From: Mycolicibacterium stellerae
GTDB lineage: Bacteria > Actinomycetota > Actinomycetes > Mycobacteriales > Mycobacteriaceae
NCBI RefSeq assembly: GCF_003719305.1
Contig: NZ_RARC01000033.1
Location: forward strand, 1 to 64,000
Length of the DNA: 64,000 nt
Direction of reading: 5' to 3'
Shown here: positions 42,136 to 49,815 of the stretch, in pieces
How positions within the stretch are numbered: position 1 is the stretch's first letter
Layout of the letters: every line of letters starts with the position of its first letter
The notes under the pieces: model-generated
What the model saw: only the letters and a program-made list of their open reading frames with translations
What the model was told of the DNA's origin: nothing
Database searches by the model: none
Program-made: the position numbers and the translations under genes

Positions 42136-42396
42136 TCAAGCGACCTGCTGGGCCTCGCGGTCCTCTGCCTGCTTGCCGAAGCAGACCAAGCTGCCGACGA
42201 ACGCGAGCACTGCGGTCACCCCTGCAACCGCGGCGATGACGGCATCGGATGCGCCCCAGCTGGCAACGCTCACCGCGACGGCGATCACCGACGCGATGTT
42301 CAAGAAGAGCCCTGTCGTCGCGATGGCCTCGGACGCGGGTCTGTCAGAAGCGAGTCGCTCATCCACGAAGGTCCCCCCTAGTGACTGGCCGAGCAT
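42136..42396 (-). CDS. Small two-helix membrane protein
   Basis: The 86-aa product has two predicted membrane helices (about 24-46 and 51-73) joined by a short loop and a charged tail (KQAEDREAQ). I recognise no family. An internal GTG at 42366 has a better ribosome site (GGGGGGACC), so the real protein may be 76 aa. It converges with the activator gene. Confidence 0.6.
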   Translation of the reverse strand: MLGQSLGGTFVDERLASDRPASEAIATTGLFLNIASVIAVAVSVASWGASDAVIAAVAGVTAVLAFVGSLVCFGKQAEDREAQQVA

Positions 42397-42464
42397 GACG
42401 ATCAGGTGTTGCCCCGTTTCGGCGGAAACGAAACTAACAGCCCACCTGTCGGCATGCGATCAGT

Positions 42465-42734
42465 TCACGTGGTTTGGACCGGAAATCCGTTCTGTTCTGC
42501 GAGTTCACGCAGCTGCTTGAGCGCGTGTCGGCGGCCGCGGCCCGCCTCGGGTATCAGGATGCCTGCCCACACGCCCTCCGCTCCCGGCGTCATGCAGGCC
42601 TCTTGCGCGCATCGCCAGCGCGCTGGGCACTCGCGGCATAACGCCTTGGCGCCGTCATCGGCCCTGGTCGTCCACCGATCGGGATCGCGTGTGCACGCGA
42701 AGGTCGACGGTTCGTCTATCAGACTGAGATACAC
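42465..42734 (-). CDS. WhiB-family iron-sulfur transcription factor
   Basis: WhiB-like proteins hold a 4Fe-4S cluster through four cysteines and bind the primary sigma factor. Here the cysteines are in FACTRD, ALCRECPARWRC (C-x2-C-x5-C), followed by the GVWAGI turn and a basic C-terminal helix (GRGRRHALKQ). The frame is open back to a TTG at 42797, inside a palindrome; I prefer the GTG at 42734, which has GGGGAGG 9 bases upstream and gives 89 aa. It is divergent from a TetR gene across that palindrome. Confidence 0.85.
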   Translation of the reverse strand: MYLSLIDEPSTFACTRDPDRWTTRADDGAKALCRECPARWRCAQEACMTPGAEGVWAGILIPEAGRGRRHALKQLRELAEQNGFPVQTT

Positions 42735-42768
42735 GGACTTGAACCTCCCCACATCCTGCGCACCGACC

Positions 42769-42810
42769 AATACGTTTGTATCGTAGACACGATACAAACG
42801 TATTGTCTAC
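42769..42810. promoter_or_regulatory. Interlocking palindromes between whiB and tetR
   Basis: A perfect 16-bp inverted repeat (42769-42784 with 42789-42804, arms AATACGTTTGTATCGT, 4-base spacer) overlaps a second one (GTAGAC at 42783-42788 with GTCTAC at 42805-42810). Two overlapping symmetric sites are typical of operators bound by two TetR dimers. TACTCT at 42808-42813 could be the -10 box of the tetR promoter, so binding would block it. Confidence 0.7.
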
Positions 42811-42842
42811 TCTAACGGTGTGACCACCGATTCCGACCAACG

Positions 42843-43469
42843 ATGACCCTGCTGCCGGAAGCCGACCGCGTCGGCGCAGACGAGCTCACGACCGTCGAGC
42901 GAATCCGCAATGCGGCATTGCAAATGGTTGCCACCCAAGGCATCTCGGGTACTTCGCTACGCGCGGTCGCCGCGGCCGCAGGGGTGTCCCTTGGTCTGGT
43001 GCAGCACCATTTCGCCACGAAGGCCGGCCTGATCAAGGCTGTGGACGACTACGCTCTCGCGGTTGTGATCAGCCAGATCACGCAGCCGGTTCCGGAAACC
43101 ACATCGGATTCGGTCGCCGCGATCGGTGACCGGGTGACCCGGATGATCTCCGAGATTCCCGACGTCACGGACTATGTCGGCCGGGCATTGATCGACGGCC
43201 GGCCTGTCGGATACATGATCTTCGACGCCCTGCTGGATTCCGGCACGGCCCGGTGGAATCAACGAGGTGACCGCGGCGAGACCCGCCCGGATATTGATCT
43301 GACGTGGGCCGCCATCAACTCGCTTGTGCTGGCTCTCGGCACCTTCATTCTGCGCGGCCACATCGAGCGCAACCTACCCGAGCCGTTGACCAGCCCCGCG
43401 CAGCTTCAACGATGGCAGGCCTCGGTCACGATGCTGCTGCGTGAAGGGCTGTTCCGCCGCCTCGATTAG
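42843..43469 (+). CDS. TetR-family regulator
   Basis: The 208-aa protein has the TetR DNA-binding domain at about residues 16-65 (TSLRAVAAAAGVSLGLVQHHFATK) and a helical ligand-binding part. It is divergent from the WhiB gene, with the interlocking palindromes between them, so it probably regulates itself and whiB. Ligand unknown. It converges with an AraC-type gene, their stops three bases apart. Confidence 0.9.
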   Translation: MTLLPEADRVGADELTTVERIRNAALQMVATQGISGTSLRAVAAAAGVSLGLVQHHFATKAGLIKAVDDYALAVVISQITQPVPETTSDSVAAIGDRVTRMISEIPDVTDYVGRALIDGRPVGYMIFDALLDSGTARWNQRGDRGETRPDIDLTWAAINSLVLALGTFILRGHIERNLPEPLTSPAQLQRWQASVTMLLREGLFRRLD

Positions 43470-43471
43470 TT

Positions 43472-44347
43472 TCAAACCCTTTCCGCGGCGACTCTTTTGC
43501 GGTAGGTGCTCGGTGTCTCGCCGCAGAACTCGGTGAAGGCGCGGGAGAACGAGCTGAGGTTCTCGAACCCCACTGCCGTAGACGTTTCCTGCACCGTCTG
43601 GCCGGGCGAGGCGAGCAGCGCCATCGCCCGCAGCATGCGGGCGTGCAGAAGGTAGGTCCGCCACGAGAGGCCGAGCTCGTCGTGGAAGAGTCGGCGCAGA
43701 GTGCGCTCCGAGACCGCGACCGCGCGGCTCACCCGGTCGGCGCTCACCGATTGCAGGTGCTCCTTCGTGAAGGCCATCGCCGCGTCGACGATCGGATGCT
43801 CGGAGGTCGGAAGGCTCAGCGGCGCCTCATGATCGAGGGCCTCGACGACCAAGTCGGCAAGGGTGCGGAAGAACGCGTCGGAGACCCTCTCGTCGTGGGC
43901 GGAGCCCACGCCTCGGTCGATCGGCCACCGCAGCGCATAGATCATCATCTCCCGGATCAGCGGTGACACCGCCAGGATTCGCGTCCGGTCGCCGCCGGTG
44001 GGAATCATCTTCGCATCGAACATCACCGCGACCGTCCGCACGCCCGGCGCCATCGTCGCCTGGTGATCGAGCCCGGCCGGAATCCACGCCGCCTGCTGAG
44101 GCGGCAGCAGATAGTGTGCGGCGGCGGTCTCGACTTCGACGACTCCGCCGATCGCGTACTCGATCTGGTGTACCTCGTGGCTGTGCCAGCCGGTGATCAA
44201 ACCCTCGCCCTCGTAGAGGTAGCTCCCGCCCAGTGCCCGGCCTCCGCGGCGAAGTTCGATGACCCGCCGGGTGGGGTGGCGGGAAACGCCGCGTCGATCC
44301 TTGGCCGGTTCGGTTAAACCTCTGTCCGATAGCGCAGAGACGGTCAC
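43472..44347 (-). CDS. AraC-family regulator with cupin sensor domain
   Basis: The 291-aa protein has an N-terminal AraC-type cupin (about 35-125; WHSHEVHQIEYAIGG, PPQQAAWIPAGLDHQ) and a C-terminal double helix-turn-helix (about 195-288; RVSRAVAVSERTLRRLF, VGFENLSSFSRAF). The GTG at 44347 gives the full cupin. Its start is 24 bases from the start of the divergent amidohydrolase gene, its likely target. Confidence 0.9.
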   Translation of the reverse strand: MTVSALSDRGLTEPAKDRRGVSRHPTRRVIELRRGGRALGGSYLYEGEGLITGWHSHEVHQIEYAIGGVVEVETAAAHYLLPPQQAAWIPAGLDHQATMAPGVRTVAVMFDAKMIPTGGDRTRILAVSPLIREMMIYALRWPIDRGVGSAHDERVSDAFFRTLADLVVEALDHEAPLSLPTSEHPIVDAAMAFTKEHLQSVSADRVSRAVAVSERTLRRLFHDELGLSWRTYLLHARMLRAMALLASPGQTVQETSTAVGFENLSSFSRAFTEFCGETPSTYRKRVAAERV

Positions 44348-44371
44348 ACCCGTAGACGGTACTACTTGGGT

Positions 44372-45634
44372 ATGCAGACCGACGACCTGATCCTGGTGAG
44401 CATCGACGACCATGTGGTAGAGCCGCCGGACATGTTCCTCAACCATGTGCCCGCCAAGTACAAGGCCGAGGCGCCGATCGTCGTGACCGACGACAACGGC
44501 GTCGACCAGTGGATGTATCAGGGCAGACCGCAGGGCGTCAGCGGGCTGAACGCCGTGGTGTCGTGGCCGGCGGAGGAGTGGGGCCGCGACCCGGCGGGCT
44601 TCGCCGAGATGCGCCCCGGCGTGTACGACGTGCACGAGCGCGTCAGGGACATGAACCGCAACGGGATCCTCGCCTCGATGTGCTTCCCGACGTTCACCGG
44701 CTTCTCCGCCAGGCACCTCAACATGCACCGCGAGGAGGTGACGCTGGTGATGGTGTCGGCCTACAACGACTGGCACATCGACGAGTGGGCGGGCAGTTAC
44801 CCGGATCGTTTCATCCCGATCGCTGTGTTGCCGACGTGGAACCCGGAGGCGATGTGCGCCGAGATCCGCCGCGTCGCCGCCAAGGGTTGCCGTGCCGTCA
44901 CCATGCCGGAACTACCTCACCTGGAAGGGCTTCCGAGTTACCACGACGACGAGTACTGGGGTCGGGTGTTCCGGACACTCTCCGAGGAGAACGTGGTGAT
45001 GTGCCTGCACATCGGCACGGGATTCGGGGCGATCAGCATGGCACCGAACGCCCCGATCGACAACCTGATCATCCTGGCGACGCAGGTGTCGGCGATGTGC
45101 GCGCAGGATCTGTTGTGGGGGCCGGCGATGCGCAGCTATCCGGACTTGAAGTTCGCGTTCTCCGAGGGCGGCATCGGCTGGATCCCGTTCTACCTCGACC
45201 GCAGCGATCGGCACTACACGAACCAAAAGTGGTTACGCCGCGACTTCGGCGACAAGCTGCCAAGCGACGTGTTCCGCGAGCACTCGCTGGCGTGTTATGT
45301 CACCGACAAGACATCGCTGAAGCTGCGCCACGAGATCGGCATCGACATCATCGCCTGGGAGTGCGACTACCCGCACTCCGACTGCTTCTGGCCAGACGCG
45401 CCCGAGCAGGTGCTTGCCGAGCTCAACGCCGCGGGCGCTGACGATTCCGACATCAACAAGATCACCTGGCAGAACTCGTGCCGGTTCTTCGGCTGGGATC
45501 CGTTCGCGCGTACGCCCCGCGAGCAGGCGAACGTCGCGGCATTGCGCGCCAAGGCCACCGATGTCGATGTGTCGATAAGGCCGCGCAAGGAGTGGGCGCG
45601 GCTGTACGAGCAGAAGCAGCTCGCCAAGGCGTGA
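44372..45634 (+). CDS. Amidohydrolase family 2 protein
   Basis: The 420-aa TIM-barrel protein has the metal motif SIDDHVVEPP near the start, a central MCLHIGTG, a FSEGGIGW strand and CDYPHSD late in the barrel, all features of the ACMSD-like branch of metal-dependent hydrolases and decarboxylases common in actinobacterial catabolic clusters. It starts at ATG 44372. It is likely controlled by the AraC-type gene next door. The reaction is not predictable from sequence. A fragment of a related gene is at 48132. Confidence 0.88.
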   Translation: MQTDDLILVSIDDHVVEPPDMFLNHVPAKYKAEAPIVVTDDNGVDQWMYQGRPQGVSGLNAVVSWPAEEWGRDPAGFAEMRPGVYDVHERVRDMNRNGILASMCFPTFTGFSARHLNMHREEVTLVMVSAYNDWHIDEWAGSYPDRFIPIAVLPTWNPEAMCAEIRRVAAKGCRAVTMPELPHLEGLPSYHDDEYWGRVFRTLSEENVVMCLHIGTGFGAISMAPNAPIDNLIILATQVSAMCAQDLLWGPAMRSYPDLKFAFSEGGIGWIPFYLDRSDRHYTNQKWLRRDFGDKLPSDVFREHSLACYVTDKTSLKLRHEIGIDIIAWECDYPHSDCFWPDAPEQVLAELNAAGADDSDINKITWQNSCRFFGWDPFARTPREQANVAALRAKATDVDVSIRPRKEWARLYEQKQLAKA

Positions 45635-45639
45635 AATCG

Positions 45640-46068
45640 CTAGGCCAGCTCGATCGAATCACCCTGCACCACGATGTCTTTGGCGTCCAACGGGCGGTTG
45701 GCAGGCCCGTTGGCGACGGAGCCGTCCAGGTTGAAGCTGCTGCCGTGGCAGGGGCAATTGATGGATGCGCCCACCACCTCCGCGACCGTGCATCCGGCAT
45801 GTGTGCAGATGGCCGAGAAGCCGTTGAATCTGCCCTTTGTCGGTTGCGTGATGACCAGGTCGTCGACGATCACACCTGAGCCGACGGGAATGTCGGCCGT
45901 GCTGGCGATCGCCTTTACCGTCACCGCCGCATCGTTGGGCGTCGCAGCGGTGCCCGGGGTTGCCGCGGGTGCCGCCGGTGGCTTTCCGTAGGTGGCACAA
46001 CCCGCGATCGTGGTGGCGGCCAACGAGATCCCCGTGTTGACCAGGGCCTGGCGGCGGGAGATGAACAT
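45640..46068 (-). CDS. Rieske iron-sulfur lipoprotein
   Basis: The 142-aa protein begins with a twin-arginine-like signal (SRRQALV) that ends in a lipobox (IAG/C, Cys24), so it should be exported folded and anchored to the outer face of the membrane. The Rieske 2Fe-2S ligands are complete: Cys88 and His90 in CTHAGC, and Cys105 and His108 in CPCHGS, with Cys93 and Cys107 as the stabilising disulfide. It is downstream of a DUF6529 membrane protein (gap 16 bases), suggesting that the two exchange electrons. Confidence 0.92.
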   Translation of the reverse strand: MFISRRQALVNTGISLAATTIAGCATYGKPPAAPAATPGTAATPNDAAVTVKAIASTADIPVGSGVIVDDLVITQPTKGRFNGFSAICTHAGCTVAEVVGASINCPCHGSSFNLDGSVANGPANRPLDAKDIVVQGDSIELA

Positions 46069-46084
46069 ATCGAGTACCTGCTTT

Positions 46085-46687
46085 CTACAATGTGACGCCG
46101 GTGGTTTCGAAGAACCACAGGGCCGAGGTCAGCCAGACATACACGAGCACGAAGAACAGCAGGCCACCGACGATCGGAATAACCCATGGCCGAAGGCCTT
46201 TCCGGGTGAGCAGCATCATCTTGGTGACGAACACGCCATAGAAGAAGCACCCGAACAGGGAGTGGAAGAACACCCTGGAATCACCCGATTGGAAGCCGAG
46301 CGCGTAAAGGCAGTGCACGGCGACGGGCACACTGGCCAGCACGGCCAGCCGTCCGGACCACACGTGCGCGGTGGTGATCCAGGACGGCGCCCGACCGCCG
46401 GGGATCAACCGGTACATCGCGAACGCGGACACCAACTGGAACACCGCAAGGGACACGGCCAATGTCGCTAGCCACGTTTTCACCGCGGTTCCGCTGGAGA
46501 ACCCGGCAACGCTGACCGAAAAGAACTGTGGCTCATGGATTTTGCCGAACGCGCCGAGCCCGACGGCGACGGCGGCGCCGATCAGAACGGCCACCAGGGT
46601 CGCGACGGCACCTGCGGGAGTAGTGGCGGGCGCTGGCCGGGTCCGTGCACCGTAGACGTCGGTGTCGGCCGGCTGATCAGAACGCAC
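46085..46687 (-). CDS. DUF6529 membrane protein, possible haem-binding
   Basis: The 200-aa protein has about five to six membrane helices. Three histidines, 108, 125 and 142, are spaced 17 residues apart and lie in or near consecutive helices (TAHVWSGRLA, PVAVHCLYAL, VFFHSLFG), a pattern like haem b sites of cytochrome b561 and ferric-reductase proteins. DUF6529 genes often neighbour Rieske genes in actinobacteria. The GTG at 46687 overlaps the upstream gene by 11 bases. Haem binding is inference. Confidence 0.75.
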   Translation of the reverse strand: MRSDQPADTDVYGARTRPAPATTPAGAVATLVAVLIGAAVAVGLGAFGKIHEPQFFSVSVAGFSSGTAVKTWLATLAVSLAVFQLVSAFAMYRLIPGGRAPSWITTAHVWSGRLAVLASVPVAVHCLYALGFQSGDSRVFFHSLFGCFFYGVFVTKMMLLTRKGLRPWVIPIVGGLLFFVLVYVWLTSALWFFETTGVTL

Positions 46688-47165
46688 TGGTCTCACCCGG
46701 CACAGCGGTGAAGTCCCAGCTCTTTTCACCGATCCGCAGGTTGCCCACGACGGTGTTGCCCTGGTGGCGGCCGTCGAGGTGGCTGAGCTTGTCGGCGCTG
46801 TCGAGCTTGAGCAGTCCGTTGGCGGCACTGCCCGAGAACCATGTCTCGATGCCCGCGTTATCGCAGGCGTACGCCCTCGCCTCGTCCCCGGTCACCCTGA
46901 TCTCCAGAGCGAGGTTGCCGCTCTTGGTCGGGATGTCGGCGACGAAGTCCTCCCGGCCGCCGAAGGGCACGGCCGCGGGTGTACTCGGCGCAGGGGCTGG
47001 GGTGGGTGCCGGCTCGGCCGCTGGCACCGCTGCAGGCACGGACGTGACGGTCGCTGCTGCGGGCTGCGGCGCAGGCTCGGACTGCTTGCTGACGTTCACC
47101 AGCCATAGTCCGGTGCCGAGGACGGCGACCGCGCCGAGGGTTGCAATGGGGCCTTTGATCTTCAC
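46677..47165 (-). CDS. Membrane-anchored exported protein in the Rieske cluster
   Basis: The 162-aa product has one N-terminal hydrophobic helix (about 7-24), a Pro/Ala-rich linker (about 30-68) and a compact domain of about 90 residues with one cysteine (YACDNAGIETWF) and beta-strand-rich sequence. The GTG start has AGGAGAA 7 bases upstream. It is the first gene of the three-gene redox cluster and overlaps the second. I do not recognise the domain; it could bind a cofactor or a substrate at the membrane surface. Confidence 0.72.
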   Translation of the reverse strand: MKIKGPIATLGAVAVLGTGLWLVNVSKQSEPAPQPAAATVTSVPAAVPAAEPAPTPAPAPSTPAAVPFGGREDFVADIPTKSGNLALEIRVTGDEARAYACDNAGIETWFSGSAANGLLKLDSADKLSHLDGRHQGNTVVGNLRIGEKSWDFTAVPGETSAF

Positions 47166-47338
47166 GGTGATTCTCCTGGCTGTTAACACGGGCCGTTGTG
47201 GCTCGGGTGTCAGGAGCATGCGTCGGCGCAAGGCGGCGGTGCATGAAGAAAGTGTGGAGATCGCGTGGAGATTGCGGCGACCTGCGATTTCGGCGTGGTT
47301 GGTTGCGTTGACGAGCGCAACTGAACACGTCGAATCGC

Positions 47339-48085
47339 TCAGGCGTCGACGACGACGGTGAGTTCGTTGCCGTCCCGCTCGACCCGCATACCCGCCCGCC
47401 TCGCGATAGCGGCCACCTTGCCCGCGTCGTCGGGTTCGGCCCTGCTGCTGACCAGCGCCCGCGCGAGCCTGCCCTTGTGCGCCTTGTTGAAGTGAGTGAC
47501 CACGGTGCGGCGGCCGTCGGCGTGCTCGGAGACCACATCGGCGCGAACCGCGGCCGGTGACCGGCCGAGCCCCGCGTAGGAGCCCGACCGCAGGTCGACG
47601 ACCAGTTCCTCGGCCGCGATCTCGGCGAGGACCGGTTCAAGGGCGGGCCGCCAGCGCGATGCCAGCGTCGGCTGCCCGGGGAGTTTCGACGACGCGGACA
47701 GCCGGTAGGCGGGTATCGGATCGTCTGCGCGCAGGAGCCCGAACAACGCCGAGCCGACCGCGAGGCGGGCGCGCGCCCGGGAAAGCGCTGTGCCACTGAG
47801 CGACTGGATATCGAGGGCGTCGTACAGAACGCCGGTGTACCGGTTGATCGCGGGCAGGGTAGCCGCGGAGGACAGCGCGCGGTTGCGATCGATCTCGTGG
47901 TCCTGGGATGCGGAGATGCCGAGCGCACGCCTGCACGCCGGGGGATCGGCCGCCAGCGTCATCAGCTCGTCCACGAGCGCGGCGCGCACCGGCCGAAGTG
48001 CAGGGAAGCTCAACGAGTCCAGCCGCAGCGGTGGACCGTCACCTCCGGCCCGTTTGGTCTCCGACGGCGGCAGCAGCACGATCAC
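47339..48085 (-). CDS. yaaA: Peroxide stress protein YaaA (UPF0246)
   Basis: The 248-aa protein opens with IVLLPPSETKR and contains the family blocks around GVLYDAL, FGLLRADDPIPAYRL and VVTHFNKAHKGRLARAL. In E. coli YaaA limits free iron and DNA damage during peroxide stress; its DNA-binding fold is related to helix-hairpin-helix proteins. The GTG at 48085 was chosen because it begins the conserved opening; an upstream extension to 48169 looks non-coding. Confidence 0.9.
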   Translation of the reverse strand: MIVLLPPSETKRAGGDGPPLRLDSLSFPALRPVRAALVDELMTLAADPPACRRALGISASQDHEIDRNRALSSAATLPAINRYTGVLYDALDIQSLSGTALSRARARLAVGSALFGLLRADDPIPAYRLSASSKLPGQPTLASRWRPALEPVLAEIAAEELVVDLRSGSYAGLGRSPAAVRADVVSEHADGRRTVVTHFNKAHKGRLARALVSSRAEPDDAGKVAAIARRAGMRVERDGNELTVVVDA

Positions 48086-48131
48086 GAGCGAAAAGGTTAT
48101 CGCTAACTGCCCGGGTCGTATCTTTACAAAG

Positions 48132-48308
48132 ATGCGGATCATCGACGTGCTGGGCGACGACTTGATCATGTTTGCCGGCGACTACCCGCATTGGGACGGC
48201 GAATGGCCGGAGAGCACAACGCATTTGCGGACCCGGCTCGACATCAGCGAGGAGACCCGCGCGAAGATCGGCGGGCTGAACGCCCGGCGCTTCTACGCAC
48301 CGACCTGA
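48132..48308 (+). pseudogene. Amidohydrolase C-terminal fragment
   Basis: The 58-codon frame matches only the last part of amidohydrolase family 2: DLIMFAGDYPHWDGEWP (compare CDYPHSD in the gene at 44372) followed by a short helix and the closing GLNARRFY. About 300 upstream residues are missing, replaced by the start region of yaaA on the other strand. I infer a truncated remnant left by a deletion or by arrival of the neighbouring genes. Confidence 0.7.
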
Positions 48309-48444
48309 CGCCCGCAGCCCGGTGCGGGAGGTGCCAGACACCGACGAAATGGTGGACATGGACCGGCTGATCAGGGGCGACTAGCGCCGCTCTTCGCCAG
48401 TCTTGCTATTTTTGCTATTTTAGAAGCCGGGCCGCCGATGAGGG
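48309..48444. other. Intergenic region upstream of the oxygenase operon
   Basis: The first part contains a 17-codon frame (48331-48384, ending DRLIRGD-stop) that looks like the decayed end of a gene. The second part is AT-rich (TGCTATTTTTGCTATTTTAG, about 48405-48424) and probably holds the promoter or operator of the downstream oxygenase-flavoprotein operon. A GATGAGG ribosome site lies at 48437-48443. Confidence 0.4.
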
Positions 48445-49815
48445 GTGAGCAAGTTGGTGAAATTGGACTGGGCACCGCTACCGGTGCCATGGGCGGTTCA
48501 GTCCGTGGACAGGATCCCCAAGCAGCGGTACTACGACCCGGAGTTCTACGCGCTGGAGGCCGAGCTCTTCTGGCCCCGCGTCTGGCAGATGGCGTGCCGG
48601 CTCGAGGAGATCCCCAAACCCGGCGACTTCGTCGAGTACGAGATTCTCGACCAGTCGATCATCGTGGTACGCGTCGACGCGTCGACCGTACGCGCCTACT
48701 ACAACTCCTGTCGCCACCGCGGCATGAAGCTGGTCGAGGGCAGGGGGTCTCGTCGCAGCTTCGTCTGTCCGTTTCACGGATGGTGCTGGGGTCTCGACGG
48801 CAAGAACACCTTCGTCCTGCGGGCCGACGAATTCGATGAAGGCAATCTGGGCGCCGACGATCTCGCGCTCGCGCCGGTGCGGTGTGAGCTCTGGGGCGGC
48901 TGCGCGTGGATCAACCTCGACGACGACGCCCCGCCGTTACGCGACTGCATCGAGCCGTTCGCCTCCAGACACGACGAGTTCAAGGTGTCGGCGTTGCGCA
49001 CCGAATGGTGGAAATCGTGCCTGCTGCCGGTGAATTGGAAGTTGGCGACCGCGGCGTTCATGGAGGGATATCACGTACCGCAGACGCATCCGCAGTTGCT
49101 GCCCGCATCGTTTCACCCGGACTCCTCGACGGTAAACCCGCTCATCCAGGCCAGCCTGTACTTCATGAGGACGCTCGGCTCCGGCATGGGCGGGATGACA
49201 CACGAGAACGACATCCGGATCGCCGAGGGGCTGCAGCACATGTCGCTGCCGGACGATCCTGCTCAGGCGATGACAGCCTGGCGTGCCGCCGTCAATGACG
49301 CCGTGACGAAGTGGCACAGGGCCCGCGACTGCGACTTCCCCGACCTGAACGACCTGGAGCGCCGCCGCGTGATCGACCCGATCGGATTCGCGTTCCCGCA
49401 CTATTTCCTTTTGCCGCAGTACAGCAGCGCTTCGTCGTACCGGATCCGCCCGCTCGGGCCGGAGCAGACACTGTTCGAGGTGTGGTCGCTGACCCGCTAC
49501 CCGAACGACCGCTCGCAGGGTAGGCCGACCGCACCCGAACCGCTGGCACCGGACGACCCGAGCTGGCCGATGATCCCGGCCCAGGACTTCTCCAACCTGC
49601 CGAAGCAACAGAAAGGCCTGCATGCCAAGGGATTCGAGTACATGCGGCTGTCGGACAAGATCGAGGGGCTGATCTCGAACTTCGAGCGGGTGATCGACGG
49701 CTTCCTCGCCGGCGTGCCCTACGAGCGGCTGGTGCCGGCGATTCAGGCCACCAACACCACCATCGACGTACCCGTGGCCGACCTCGAGTTGACCGAAACA
49801 GTCCCCGCGTCATGA
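48445..49815 (+). CDS. Rieske-type aromatic-ring-hydroxylating oxygenase, alpha subunit
   Basis: The 456-aa protein has the Rieske 2Fe-2S domain with Cys89, His91, Cys108 and His111 (CRHRG, CPFHGWCWG) and the mononuclear iron site with His210 and His215 (EGYHVPQTHP). It resembles alpha subunits that hydroxylate rings or demethylate. No beta subunit, ferredoxin or reductase gene is present in the window, so electron donors must be encoded elsewhere. Its stop overlaps the start of a KstD-like flavoprotein (ATGA), so the two act together. Confidence 0.92.
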   Translation: MSKLVKLDWAPLPVPWAVQSVDRIPKQRYYDPEFYALEAELFWPRVWQMACRLEEIPKPGDFVEYEILDQSIIVVRVDASTVRAYYNSCRHRGMKLVEGRGSRRSFVCPFHGWCWGLDGKNTFVLRADEFDEGNLGADDLALAPVRCELWGGCAWINLDDDAPPLRDCIEPFASRHDEFKVSALRTEWWKSCLLPVNWKLATAAFMEGYHVPQTHPQLLPASFHPDSSTVNPLIQASLYFMRTLGSGMGGMTHENDIRIAEGLQHMSLPDDPAQAMTAWRAAVNDAVTKWHRARDCDFPDLNDLERRRVIDPIGFAFPHYFLLPQYSSASSYRIRPLGPEQTLFEVWSLTRYPNDRSQGRPTAPEPLAPDDPSWPMIPAQDFSNLPKQQKGLHAKGFEYMRLSDKIEGLISNFERVIDGFLAGVPYERLVPAIQATNTTIDVPVADLELTETVPAS

